Shown here piece by piece: positions 1 through 8,092 of a DNA stretch of 12,992 nt. Numbering within the stretch: the stretch's first letter is position 1; each line of letters starts with the position of its first letter. The notes under the pieces are model-generated. The model did no database searches and was not told where the DNA came from. It was given only the letters and a program-made list of their open reading frames with translations. The position numbers and the translations under genes were made by a program. This stretch comes from Actinomycetota bacterium (GTDB lineage Bacteria; Actinomycetota; Acidimicrobiia; Acidimicrobiales; AC-14): the NCBI GenBank assembly GCA_020200615.1, contig JAIVIH010000265.1:1-12992 (forward strand). The letters are read 5' to 3'.

Positions 1-972
1 GTTGTCGCCGGGCTGACGGTGACGTTGGGCTTGGCCCTGCCCTTGATCGGGAACGCAGCGCTGGAGAAGGCGACGATCGGAAACGGGATCAGGACGGAGC
101 GCACGGCCCGGACGATGGAAACGGCCGTCCGCGCCGGAGGCGCGAGCCGGGCCGAAGAGGCGGCCTTGACCACCGTCGGTTTCGAGCCCCGCTTCAACGC
201 CTCCACCTACCTGGGCGGCGCTGTCGCCCTCCTGCTGCTCCTTATGATCGGCCTTCGATCCTTCCCGGCCACGCCCGACGCGCGCCTGGTGGCGATCGCC
301 GCGGGCGGAGTCGCCGTCCTGTACGTCCTGCGGTTCTCCCGAGGCCTCGGCTTCGTTCCCGGCTTGGTTGCGACCACACCTCTCGCTGCCATCGGCGTGG
401 CCCGGTGCTGGGCGAACCCGCGCGCCCGCATCGTCGGGATCATCGGCCTGGCGGCCCTGCCCGTGGTGTGGGCCACCCAGTACACCGGGGGCGCCGGCCC
501 TCAGTGGGCCGGCCGCTACATCCTTCCCAGCGGGCTCCTGCTGGCCGTGGCCGGCGTCGCCGCCCTTCCCCGGTTGCAGCGGTGGGTCGGCGCCGGCCTG
601 GTGGCTCTGGCCGTGGCCGTCACCATCTTCGGCGTCGCGTGGTTGTCCGAACGATCCCACGGCGTGGGCCGGTCCGCCGAGGCCCTGGCCCGACGGCCGG
701 AGCCCGTCCTCATCTCACGCCTGGCCTTCCTCGCGAGGGAGGGCGGCTGGTACGTGAACGACCGCCGGTGGCTCACGGCTGTGACCGACAACGACGTCAG
801 CCGGGCGGCCCGGGCAGTCAAGGACGCCGGCCTGGAAGGTTTCGGCCTGGTGGAGCGGGAAGACGTGGCCGAGCCGACGACCGTCCCCGGTTTCAGGGCC
901 ACGGGGACGGACCGGTTGGAGTTCGTCGCCGGCGTCCAGCTCCGCGTCACGACCTTCGTGAGAAACCGCTAA
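1..972 (+). CDS. Polytopic membrane protein, glycosyltransferase-like, 5' end missing
   Basis: The frame is open from the first base of the window, so the start lies upstream; about 323 codons are present. The visible part has about six hydrophobic stretches, for example around nucleotides 205-260, 280-325, 340-400, 420-480, 515-570 and 580-645. They are followed by a soluble C-terminal tail of about 110 residues ending at TAA 970-972. A loop reading [14 protein letters not shown] (about nucleotides 488-531) resembles the G-PQWG-RY-LP loop I associate with actinobacterial GT39-like or DUF2029-like membrane proteins. From this I infer a lipid-linked-sugar-dependent membrane glycosyltransferase or related envelope protein. 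The catalytic N-terminal region is outside the window, so the family is not certain. Only 44 bases separate it from uvrA, but uvrA has its own promoter signals in that gap. Confidence 0.75.
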   Translation, partial: VVAGLTVTLGLALPLIGNAALEKATIGNGIRTERTARTMETAVRAGGASRAEEAALTTVGFEPRFNASTYLGGAVALLLLLMIGLRSFPATPDARLVAIAAGGVAVLYVLRFSRGLGFVPGLVATTPLAAIGVARCWANPRARIVGIIGLAALPVVWATQYTGGAGPQWAGRYILPSGLLLAVAGVAALPRLQRWVGAGLVALAVAVTIFGVAWLSERSHGVGRSAEALARRPEPVLISRLAFLAREGGWYVNDRRWLTAVTDNDVSRAARAVKDAGLEGFGLVEREDVAEPTTVPGFRATGTDRLEFVAGVQLRVTTFVRNR

Positions 973-974
973 AA

Positions 975-988
975 CGAACTCACGTTCG
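975..988. promoter_or_regulatory. LexA (SOS) box of uvrA
   Basis: The sequence is CGAAC-TCAC-GTTCG, a perfect palindrome of 5-base arms around a 4-base spacer. It matches the Gram-positive/actinobacterial LexA operator core GAAC-N4-GTTC with the flanking C and G; the first spacer base (T) departs from the usual purine. It lies in the 44-base gap between the upstream stop and the uvrA start, 14 bases before a -10-like TATGCT, so LexA bound there would cover the -35 region. uvrA is a known SOS gene in mycobacteria and many other bacteria. Binding itself is inferred. Confidence 0.8.
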
Positions 989-1002
989 GCGCCCGTCGCC
1001 GG

Positions 1003-1008
1003 TATGCT
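1003..1008 (+). promoter_or_regulatory. Probable -10 element of uvrA
   Basis: TATGCT fits the actinobacterial TANNNT -10 pattern. It ends 8 bases before the GTG start at 1017, so transcription would begin at or next to the start codon. No Shine-Dalgarno sequence is visible between them, which suggests a leaderless mRNA. A good -35 hexamer is not visible; that region is occupied by the LexA box. Confidence 0.55.
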
Positions 1009-1016
1009 CGCACCGG

Positions 1017-2321
1017 GTGTCTGACAAGCTTGTCATTCGGGGGGCGCGCGAGCACAACCTCAGGAACGTCAACCTCGTGCTGCCGCGCGAGAAGCTGATC
1101 GTCTTCACCGGCCTGTCCGGGTCGGGAAAATCCTCCCTGGCTTTCGACACGATCTATGCCGAGGGACAACGACGCTATGTGGAATCCCTCTCGGCCTACG
1201 CCCGCCAGTTCCTGGGGCAGATGGACAAGCCCGACGTCGACTTCATCGAAGGCCTCTCCCCCGCCATCTCCATCGACCAGAAGTCCGCCTCCCGCAACCC
1301 TCGGTCGACGGTGGGCACCATCACCGAGGTCTACGACTACCTCCGCCTCCTCTACGCCCGCATCGGTGTCCCCCACTGTCCGAAGTGCGGCGCCGTCGTT
1401 TCCCGCCAGACGCCCCAGCAGATCGTCGACCGGGTCCTGCAGCTGCCGGAAGGCACTCGCTTCCAGGTCCTGGCGCCCGTCGTCCGGGGTCGCAAAGGCG
1501 AGTACGAGGGACTGCTGAAGGAAGTGGCGTCCCAGGGGTACCCGCGGGCCCGCATCGACGGTGAGGTGCGTGAGCTGTCGCCGAGCCCGGCCGGCTCTGG
1601 AGGCCAGGACTCAGAGGTTCGGCTGGCCCGCTACGAGATCCACACCATCGAGGTGATCGTCGACCGGCTTGTGCAGCGGGAGGGCATCGAGCGAAGGCTG
1701 ACCGACTCGCTGGAGACGGCCTTACGCCTGGCCGACGGCGTGGCCGAGATCGAACTAGTGCCGCGCGACGGCGAGGGGCCTCCGGCGGAGACCCTGACCT
1801 TCAGCCAGCACCTGGCCTGCCCCAACGACGGAACGTCATTCGACGAGCTGGCGCCCCGCAACTTCTCCTTCAACTCTCCCTACGGGGCCTGCCCCCGGTG
1901 TGATGGCCTCGGCACCCGCTACGAGGTCGACCCCGAGCTGGTCGTCCCCAACACCGACCTGACCATCGAGGAAGGGGCGGTGGCCCCATGGGCCGGGGCG
2001 CGGGGCGAGTACTTCCACCGCGTGCTGGCCGCCCTGGCCGAGTCCTACGGCTTCCGGATGACCACGCCGTGGAAGAAGCTGAAGAAGAGCGAGCAGAAGA
2101 TCCTCCTGTACGGGTCGGGCACCCGTCAGGTGCACGTCCAGTACAGGAACCGGTACGGGCGCACCCGCTCCTACTTCACGCACTACGAGGGCGTCGTCCC
2201 CTACCTGCAGCGCCGGCACTCCGAGGCTGAATCCGACTACATGCGTGAGCAGATCGAGGGATACATGCGGGAAGTCCCCTGCCCGGACTGCGGCGGGGCC
2301 CGCCTCAAGCCGGCCTGCTGA
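1017..2321 (+). CDS. uvrA: Excinuclease ABC subunit A, N-terminal part (frame broken)
   Basis: This is the first half of UvrA, the DNA-damage-recognising ATPase of nucleotide excision repair, which hands lesions to UvrB in the cytoplasm. GTG 1017 is chosen because the conserved opening ([18 protein letters not shown]) begins there; the same frame is open upstream but not conserved. Visible motifs are the Walker [10 protein letters not shown] at residues 32-40, the [14 protein letters not shown] and [13 protein letters not shown] blocks, a CPKCG pair, and the [17 protein letters not shown] block. In the ACPNDG motif the second cysteine of the usual pair is absent, which I believe is common in actinobacterial UvrA. 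The frame runs through [12 protein letters not shown] and then stops at TGA 2319-2321. The protein continues in another frame, so this is one damaged gene, not a short protein. Confidence 0.93.
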   Translation: MSDKLVIRGAREHNLRNVNLVLPREKLIVFTGLSGSGKSSLAFDTIYAEGQRRYVESLSAYARQFLGQMDKPDVDFIEGLSPAISIDQKSASRNPRSTVGTITEVYDYLRLLYARIGVPHCPKCGAVVSRQTPQQIVDRVLQLPEGTRFQVLAPVVRGRKGEYEGLLKEVASQGYPRARIDGEVRELSPSPAGSGGQDSEVRLARYEIHTIEVIVDRLVQREGIERRLTDSLETALRLADGVAEIELVPRDGEGPPAETLTFSQHLACPNDGTSFDELAPRNFSFNSPYGACPRCDGLGTRYEVDPELVVPNTDLTIEEGAVAPWAGARGEYFHRVLAALAESYGFRMTTPWKKLKKSEQKILLYGSGTRQVHVQYRNRYGRTRSYFTHYEGVVPYLQRRHSEAESDYMREQIEGYMREVPCPDCGGARLKPAC

Positions 2322-3811
2322 ACCTCGAGCTCTCCGAGCGGGACCGGATGATCGCCGAGCGGGTGGTGAAGGAGGTGAACGCCCGCATGCGGTTCCTCCT
2401 CGACGTCGGCCTCGACTACCTGACCCTGAACCGATCGGCCGCCACCCTGGCCGGAGGCGAGGCCCAGCGCATCCGCCTGGCCAGCCAGATAGGAAGCGGG
2501 CTGGTGGGGGTGCTCTACGTCCTGGACGAGCCCTCGATCGGCCTGCACCAGCGGGACAACCGCAAGCTGATCGACACCCTCGTCCGCCTTCGTGACCTCG
2601 GCAACAGCGTCATCGTGGTCGAGCACGACGAGGAGACGATTCGCGTCGCCGACCACGTGGTGGACATCGGCCCCGGCGCCGGAGAGCACGGGGGCGAGAT
2701 CGTGGTGTCAGGGACTGTCGACGACCTCGTCGGCGAACCCCGGTCGATCACCGGCCAGTACCTGGCCCGGATCCGCTCGATCCCCATCCCCGCCATCCGC
2801 CGGGAGCCGGGCGAGCAGTGGCTGGTAGTGCGGGGGGCACGGGAGCACAACCTTCGGAACATCGACGCCGAGCTTCCCCTCGGGTGCCTGGTGTGCATCA
2901 CCGGAGTTTCCGGCTCGGGGAAGTCCACCCTGGTGAACGACATCCTCCACCGGGCTCTCATGCAGCGGATCTACCGCTCCAAGATCGTCCCCGGCCGTCA
3001 CAAGAAGATCGAGGGCGACGAGCACCTCGACAAGGTCATCGGCATCGACCAGTCGCCCATCGGCCGAACGCCCCGCTCCAACCCCGCGACCTACACGGGC
3101 GTGTTCGACCACATCCGGCGCCTGTTCACCCAGACCCACGAGGCCAAGGTCCGCGGGTACCTGCCGGGACGGTTCTCGTTCAACGTCAAGGGAGGGCGCT
3201 GCGAGGCGTGCGCCGGTGACGGGACCATCAAGATCGAGATGCACTTCCTGCCCGACGTCTACGTCCCCTGTGAGGTGTGCAAGGGGGGCCGGTACAACCG
3301 GGACACCCTCGACATCACGTGGAAGGGCAAGAACATCGCCGAGGTGCTGAACCTCTCGTGCGAGGAGGCCCTGGAGGTCTTCGCCAACCAGCCTCCGATC
3401 GCCCGGCACCTCCAGACCCTCGTGGATGTCGGCTTGGGCTACGTGCGCCTGGGCCAGCCCGCACCCACCCTCTCCGGGGGTGAGGCCCAGCGGGTGAAGC
3501 TGGCCAGCGAGCTGTCCAAGCGCTCGACGGGCCACACCATCTACATCCTCGACGAGCCCACCACCGGCCTCCATTTCGAGGACATCCGCAAGCTGCTCAC
3601 GGTGCTGGCCCGCCTGGTCGACCAGGGCAACACCGTCCTCGTCATCGAGCACAACCTGGACGTGATCAAGTCAGCCGACTGGGTGCTCGACCTTGGTCCG
3701 GAAGGAGGCGACGGAGGCGGGATGATCGTGGCCGAGGGTCCCCCCGAGGTGGTGGCCAAGACCCCCGACAGCTACACCGGGCAGTTCCTGGCTCCGATCC
3801 TCGCTCGATAG
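2318..3811 (+). CDS. uvrA: Excinuclease ABC subunit A, C-terminal part (shifted frame)
   Basis: This is the rest of UvrA in a different forward frame, recognisable from about 2318 ([16 protein letters not shown]); the first ATG is 2348, but nothing suggests that it is a natural start. In order it carries the first ABC signature [11 protein letters not shown], the first Walker [14 protein letters not shown], the second Walker [10 protein letters not shown], the zinc module CEAC...CEVC, the second signature [11 protein letters not shown] and the second Walker [13 protein letters not shown]. The stop is TAG 3809-3811. UvrA proteins normally have roughly 25-35 residues between CGG-RLKP and the segment where this half resumes. 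They are missing here, so the break is a small deletion whose length is not a multiple of three. The two halves total about 930 residues, against roughly 950-980 usual in actinobacteria. Confidence 0.93.
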   Translation: MNLELSERDRMIAERVVKEVNARMRFLLDVGLDYLTLNRSAATLAGGEAQRIRLASQIGSGLVGVLYVLDEPSIGLHQRDNRKLIDTLVRLRDLGNSVIVVEHDEETIRVADHVVDIGPGAGEHGGEIVVSGTVDDLVGEPRSITGQYLARIRSIPIPAIRREPGEQWLVVRGAREHNLRNIDAELPLGCLVCITGVSGSGKSTLVNDILHRALMQRIYRSKIVPGRHKKIEGDEHLDKVIGIDQSPIGRTPRSNPATYTGVFDHIRRLFTQTHEAKVRGYLPGRFSFNVKGGRCEACAGDGTIKIEMHFLPDVYVPCEVCKGGRYNRDTLDITWKGKNIAEVLNLSCEEALEVFANQPPIARHLQTLVDVGLGYVRLGQPAPTLSGGEAQRVKLASELSKRSTGHTIYILDEPTTGLHFEDIRKLLTVLARLVDQGNTVLVIEHNLDVIKSADWVLDLGPEGGDGGGMIVAEGPPEVVAKTPDSYTGQFLAPILAR

Positions 3812-3822
3812 GAGAGCCGATC

Positions 3823-4925
3823 GTCACCGCTGGCGGGTCGTTGGCCCTACGGCGCCGCGCCCAGGCGCTGATCTTCCTGGCGGCCGTCGCCCTGGCATCG
3901 TCGCGACTCCGATGTTCCTCACCTTCGGCACGATGCTCGACACTCCGGTCACTTCGCTCCCGTTTGGCAGGGCCTGCTCCTCGTGTGGGAGCGCGCTGTC
4001 GCGGAGCACCAGCCCGTACCGGCACCGCGGCATCGCTTGCCTTCTGGCTCCCCTCACCGGATGGCAGGCCCTCGTGACATCAGCCATCGTCGGCGCCTGG
4101 GCTCTGACTCGCCTCCGGCCGAGGTGGGGAGCCCGCGACGTCAACGCCGCGTTCGCTGGTGGCGCCCTGGGCGGGTTCATCGTCCTCGTGAGCTGGCTGC
4201 TCTGGGTCCTCGGGGGCACCCTTCGCCCTGTGTCGACCAGTTCCGGACCCGACCGGCCAGATGGCCCAGCACGTCGACCTTGGTCAGCTGCTCGCAAGCC
4301 AGCGATCGCACGTGACCAGCATGTTCGGCGTGGTACTGCTGCTGTGCGCCCTCAGCGGGCTGTTTCTGGCACTGCGGGACCGTCCGACACGCGGGCTTGC
4401 TGCCATCGCGCTCGCCGTAACCGTGTCCTACCGCCTCATCTTCAAGACGGGCGCCCTCAATCATCACTACTGGAACTACTGGTTCTGCTACCCCTCGCCT
4501 TCGGCCTCGGCGTCGGCGCTGACCGCCTGACGACGGTACTGCAGCGCTCGCGGCCCAGAGCCGAGCCACTCGTGGCTGGCGTGGCCGGTGCCTTGGCCGT
4601 AGCTCTGGCTGTGGGCTTCTGGTCGAGTCCTCCGGCAGCCCGATGGGCAATCGACCGAGGCCTGCCCGCCGGGCGCCTGGTCGAGCAGGTGCGGCTGAGT
4701 CCAGCCCAGGGGTGCGCGTGGTACACGGGCGCCGGTGAGCGACCCGGCGTCGAATCTGACCCTCCACACTCGCCGCCCGGCGCGTGCAGTTCGGCGCGCT
4801 GAGCTGCCGAGGCTGGCGTCGAACAACCCGGACGACTTCGTGCTCGTGGGCAGGGTTGGCTGTGCGACGGGCGAGCCGGTCACCCCTACAGCTTCGAGCT
4901 CGCGAGAACCGTGGCCGCCCGCCCG
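3823..4925 (+). pseudogene. Decayed ArnT/GT39-like membrane glycosyltransferase
   Basis: Recognisable membrane-protein pieces follow each other in the right order but in changing frames. They are RRRAQALIFLAAVALA (3850-3897), then FLTFGTMLDTPVTSLPFG (3915-3968), GLLLVWERAVAEHQPVP (3971-4021) and LLAPLTGWQALV (4041-4076). After these come a hydrophobic run to about 4220, VDQFRTR (4232-4252), TGQMAQHVDLGQLL to NHHYWNYW (about 4252-4482), LLPLAFGLGVGADRL (about 4487-4530), a piece containing NNPDDFVLVGR (to about 4855), and HPYSFELARTV (4881-4913). That is at least six frame switches in 1.1 kb. The LDTPVTSLPFG and WERA pieces resemble lipid-linked-sugar-dependent glycosyltransferases of the PMT/ArnT type. 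A GGAGAG at 3811-3816 followed by GTC at 3823 looks like a ribosome site with a lost start codon. The family call is moderate; the broken state is clear. Confidence 0.7.
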
Positions 4926-5003
4926 CGGCGACGGGCCGCTACTGAGGGTCGTCGGTCACAGAAAGCACTCAAAGCCACCCGGCCCGGGGTCGATACATCA
5001 GAG

Positions 5004-6320
5004 GTGCGACGTCTGGCTCGGCCTTTGCTCTTCGCCGGGACTGCCCTCGCGATCGTCGGCCTGAGCAAGGCTCACGCCGTCCGGAACGCCTACGACTACA
5101 CGGGTTCCTTCCGGTTCGCCTGGTCGCTGGCCTACATCGCCCTCCTGGCGCTCGCCGCCTATGGGTCCGGCCTCCCCGACCTGCCCCGCACCCGCCGGTC
5201 GGCGACCTTGTCGGCCTTCGTCTCGACGTCCGTCGCCGGCCTGGGAATCTCCACCCTCCAGCTGATCGCGGGTTCGGCCCTCCTTCCCCGATTCGTGGTC
5301 CTCGGAGCTCCCGCCGTCCTGGTTCCCTTCTACGTGCTGTGCTCGACGCTCGCCCAGGACGGTCGAACCCGGGCGGGGCAGCGTGACCGCGTCGTCATCG
5401 TTGTCGGGCTCGATGAGGGCATTCACCTCGCCGACGAGCTAGAGGCCAATCCCGAGCGCCCGGCGATCCTGGCGTCGGTCCTCGCTCCTGAGCGGGCCGC
5501 TTCCACGGATGGTCATGAGCGGCCCTTGCTCGAGGCGGCCAAGGCAGCGGGGGCGACCGCCGTGGTTCTCGACCGGGCCGCTCAGGCTGAAGATTCGATC
5601 GTCGACCAGGCTGCTGCGCTCCACGAGGCCGGCGTCCGGGTGCGGACGCTCTCGCTCTTCTACGACGAGTGGCTGGGCAAGCTGCCGGTGTCCGAACTCG
5701 AGCGGGTCGCCCTCATGTTCGACATCGGCGAGCTGCACCGGGCGCGGTACGGCCGCATGAAGCGCATCCTCGACGTGATCGCCGGATTGGCCGGGCTCGT
5801 ACTGCTCGTTTTGGTCACTCCCTTGGTCATCGTGGGCAACCTGGTCGCCAACCGGGGGCCCCTTCTCTACCGCCAGGACCGGGTCGGGAAGAACGGGAAG
5901 GTCTTCCAGATCCTCAAGTTCCGGAGCATGCGCGCAGGCCACGAAAACACCGAGTGGACAGCCGACCATGATCCCCGCATCACACCGTTCGGCTCGTGGC
6001 TGCGCCGCACCCACGTGGACGAGCTTCCGCAGGTGGTCAACATGCTGAGGGGCCACCTGTCCGTCGTCGGGCCCCGTCCAGAGCAGCCGAGGTACGTCGA
6101 GGACCTGGAAGGGAAGATCCCGTTCTACCGCCTCCGTCACCTCGTACGACCGGGTCTGACGGGCTGGGCCCAGGTCAAGTACCCCTACGGCGCCAACGAG
6201 CTGGATGCGATCGAGAAGCTGCAGTACGAGTTCTACTACCTGCGCCACCAGGGCCTGTCCCTCGACCTGCGCATCATTGGGCGGACGGTCCGCACCGTGA
6301 TCGGAAGAGGGGGGCGATGA
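5004..6320 (+). CDS. Polyprenyl glycosylphosphotransferase (initiating sugar transferase)
   Basis: This membrane enzyme starts polysaccharide repeat-unit assembly by moving a sugar-1-phosphate from a nucleotide sugar to undecaprenyl phosphate (WcaJ/WbaP-type, bacterial sugar transferase domain). About four N-terminal membrane segments lie within residues 8-117, followed by a nucleotide-binding-like middle region (RDRVVIVVGLDEG). The catalytic domain begins at about residue 250 with KRILDVIAGL and a further hydrophobic segment. It contains KFRSMRAG, RRTHVDELPQVVNMLRG (about 333), SVVGPRPEQ (about 353) and RPGLTGWAQV (about 381), the hallmark blocks of the family. I start at GTG 5004 (438 residues). 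The frame also allows GTG 4911, but the residues before 5004 match the tail of the preceding pseudogene. No strong ribosome site is seen. The stop overlaps the next start (ATGA). Confidence 0.92.
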   Translation: MRRLARPLLFAGTALAIVGLSKAHAVRNAYDYTGSFRFAWSLAYIALLALAAYGSGLPDLPRTRRSATLSAFVSTSVAGLGISTLQLIAGSALLPRFVVLGAPAVLVPFYVLCSTLAQDGRTRAGQRDRVVIVVGLDEGIHLADELEANPERPAILASVLAPERAASTDGHERPLLEAAKAAGATAVVLDRAAQAEDSIVDQAAALHEAGVRVRTLSLFYDEWLGKLPVSELERVALMFDIGELHRARYGRMKRILDVIAGLAGLVLLVLVTPLVIVGNLVANRGPLLYRQDRVGKNGKVFQILKFRSMRAGHENTEWTADHDPRITPFGSWLRRTHVDELPQVVNMLRGHLSVVGPRPEQPRYVEDLEGKIPFYRLRHLVRPGLTGWAQVKYPYGANELDAIEKLQYEFYYLRHQGLSLDLRIIGRTVRTVIGRGGR

Positions 6321-7249
6321 CCGGATCGACGGTGACGATCGCCATCCCGGTCCTCAACGAGGAGGCCTACATCGAGGCGTGTCTGGACGCCGTCGCGTCG
6401 CAGACCTACCCCGCCGTGGTCGAGGTATTGGTCATCGACGGAGGATCCACCGACCGCACGAGGGAGCTGGTTCGGGAACGGGGCGGAAATGTCCGGCTCT
6501 TGGAGAATCCGCGGCGCATCCAGGCCTCCGCCCTCAATATCGCGCTGGCCGAGGCCACGGGTGAGATCTTCGTACGGGTTGACGGCCACTGCCTGATCGG
6601 ACCCGATTACGTTGAGCATTGCGTCCGGGCGCTCGATGCAACGGGCGCAGCCATGGTGGGCGGGCCAATGCGGCCCCGCGCCGCAGGGTGGCTGGCGCAA
6701 GGGATCGCGGCAGCGATGACGTCGCCCTTGGGTGTCGGACCCGCACGTTTCCACGTGGGAGGTCCGTCAGGCTGGGTGGACACGGTTTACCTCGGGGCGT
6801 ACCGCACCGCTCTCGCTCGAGAGGTCGCCGGGTACCGGGAGGACGTCGGTGTCAACGAGGACGCCGAATTCGCCATCCGAATGAGGCCACAGGGCGGCAT
6901 CTGGTTCGAAAACGCCATCCGGTCCAGCTACACACCCCGATCCAGCCTTCCCGGCCTCGTTCGCCAGTTCTACCGCTACGGTCGTTCCCGGGCCGCTACG
7001 GTTCGGTCGCACCCCGGATCGCTCGCACCCCGCCAAGTCGCGGCGCCCGCCCTGCTCGCCGGATTGGCATCGCCGTGGCGTCGGCAGGTCCTTCTCGGGT
7101 ACACGGCTGTCCTTGCGGTCGGTGCCGCCCGCCAACTGAACCGCGATCCCAGAGCATTCCCGGGGTTTCTTCTGGCACTACCCGCCATGCACCTCCCCTG
7201 GGGAGCCGGGTTTCTTCGAGGGCTCCTACCACAGCACCCGGCCTCCTAG
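6317..7249 (+). CDS. Family 2 glycosyltransferase, ExoA-like
   Basis: This 310-residue GT-A-fold transferase adds a sugar to the growing lipid-linked oligosaccharide on the cytoplasmic face. The N-terminus TVTIAIPVLNEEAYIE (residues 5-20) and VIDGGSTDRT (39-48) form the nucleotide-sugar site. RVDGH at 87-91 is the metal-binding DXD-like site, as in succinoglycan ExoA. GGPSGWVDTVYLGAYR (148-163) and NEDAEFAIRMR (180-190) hold the acceptor and catalytic acidic residues. A C-terminal hydrophobic stretch (about 243-303) probably anchors it to the membrane. The start is firm: ATG 6317 lies behind a strong GGAAGAGGGG ribosome site and overlaps the previous stop by four bases, so the two genes are translationally coupled. 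Its 3' end overlaps the convergent gene by 24 bases. Confidence 0.93.
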   Translation: MTGSTVTIAIPVLNEEAYIEACLDAVASQTYPAVVEVLVIDGGSTDRTRELVRERGGNVRLLENPRRIQASALNIALAEATGEIFVRVDGHCLIGPDYVEHCVRALDATGAAMVGGPMRPRAAGWLAQGIAAAMTSPLGVGPARFHVGGPSGWVDTVYLGAYRTALAREVAGYREDVGVNEDAEFAIRMRPQGGIWFENAIRSSYTPRSSLPGLVRQFYRYGRSRAATVRSHPGSLAPRQVAAPALLAGLASPWRRQVLLGYTAVLAVGAARQLNRDPRAFPGFLLALPAMHLPWGAGFLRGLLPQHPAS

Positions 7250-8083
7250 CCGATGTATCTCGAACAGCTTCCGCCACGGCAGCGGCCGGCGCAGCACCGG
7301 CTGTCGGAGCCCCTCCGTCCAGGCGCCGCCCCAGGCTCGGAGTCCCCCCGCGGTCCTGGCCTCCCCGAACGTACGGATCCCCCAGATGGCGGCGTGCACG
7401 ACTGCGATCGGCGCGGGCAGGTACCGGCGAACGATCAGAAGCCGGTTTCGGAGCCGCAGCGCCGACACGCGGGGCGCCACTGCGCGGCCTCGGCTGGACG
7501 GCCGATGCTCGACGACAATCTTTGGATCATACAGGAGGCGCCAGCCTTCTTGCATCAGGCGGTAACCCAGGTCCACCTCCTCCGTCGAGTAGAAGAGACC
7601 CTCGTCATAGCCACCCACCTCGGCCAGAGCCCGGCTCCGCGCTGCGTAGCCACACCCGACGAAGTACGTGCACGGGCGAACGGCGGCGTCGTCACGCGGG
7701 GACCTGCCACGGAAGGGATACTCAAGCGAGGCCAGAGCACCTTCTGTCCGCTGCACCCTGAACGCCACCACCGCCAGGTCTGGCTCGGCCTCGAACCTGT
7801 CCCGCAACCGCTCGGCCAGGTCGGTCAAGATCACCGCGTCGTCGTCGAGGAAGACGAGACACTCGGCGCTGGTGGCCTCCGCGAGCCGGTTTCGCCCAGC
7901 AGCAACACCGAGGTTGACTTCCGAGCGCATCCACCGGACACCTTTACTCGGCTCGAGCGGCGGGGTTGACGCCATGTCGAGAACCACTATCTCGTCGAAC
8001 CCCCGCCCATCGGCCGACGCAATCGCCTCCCTCAGCTCGTGCGGCCGATCATGACCGATCAGGCACAGTGCAAGACGGACCAC
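7226..8083 (-). CDS. Family 2 glycosyltransferase, rhamnosyltransferase-like
   Basis: This is a 285-residue glycosyltransferase on the strand opposite to its cluster neighbours. It opens with LALCLIGHDRPHELREAI, a GT2 start, then EIVVLDMAST (31-40) in place of the usual D-GS-D. NLGVAAGRNRLAEA (57-70) follows, then the metal site FLDDDAV (78-84), VGCGYAARS (142-150), GGYDEGLFYSTEEVDLGYRL (157-176) and VEHRPSSRGR. This order matches WbbL/rhamnosyltransferase-type enzymes. GTG 8083 is taken as the start because similarity begins right after it; the frame is open further upstream, but there it is antisense to the flippase gene and not conserved. The start lies 9 bases from the divergent flippase start, and the stop TAG (7226-7228) lies inside the convergent gene. 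The sugar it transfers cannot be told. Confidence 0.9.
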   Translation of the reverse strand: MVRLALCLIGHDRPHELREAIASADGRGFDEIVVLDMASTPPLEPSKGVRWMRSEVNLGVAAGRNRLAEATSAECLVFLDDDAVILTDLAERLRDRFEAEPDLAVVAFRVQRTEGALASLEYPFRGRSPRDDAAVRPCTYFVGCGYAARSRALAEVGGYDEGLFYSTEEVDLGYRLMQEGWRLLYDPKIVVEHRPSSRGRAVAPRVSALRLRNRLLIVRRYLPAPIAVVHAAIWGIRTFGEARTAGGLRAWGGAWTEGLRQPVLRRPLPWRKLFEIHRLGGRVLW

Positions 8084-8092
8084 GCTCCCAGC

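Noticed and set aside
405..1016. Forward open frame continuing upstream of uvrA
   Set aside because: It overlaps the membrane-protein gene in another frame, is rich in Arg/Pro/Gly as frame shadows are, and UvrA similarity starts only at GTG 1017.
2708..3652. Long reverse open frame (314 codons) inside uvrA
   Set aside because: Antisense shadow of a conserved coding region in GC-rich DNA; no recognisable motif.
4911..5003. GTG 4911 as the start of the sugar transferase
   Set aside because: The extra 31 residues are the tail of the preceding pseudogene (SFELARTV) plus a basic linker; family-like sequence begins near 5004.
5439..6248. Reverse open frame (269 codons) opposite the sugar transferase
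   Set aside because: Mirror of the catalytic domain; no independent protein features.
6619..7761. Forward open frame of 380 codons across the glycosyltransferase junction
   Set aside because: Arg/Pro/Gly-rich, spans the ends of two convergent real genes and matches nothing known.
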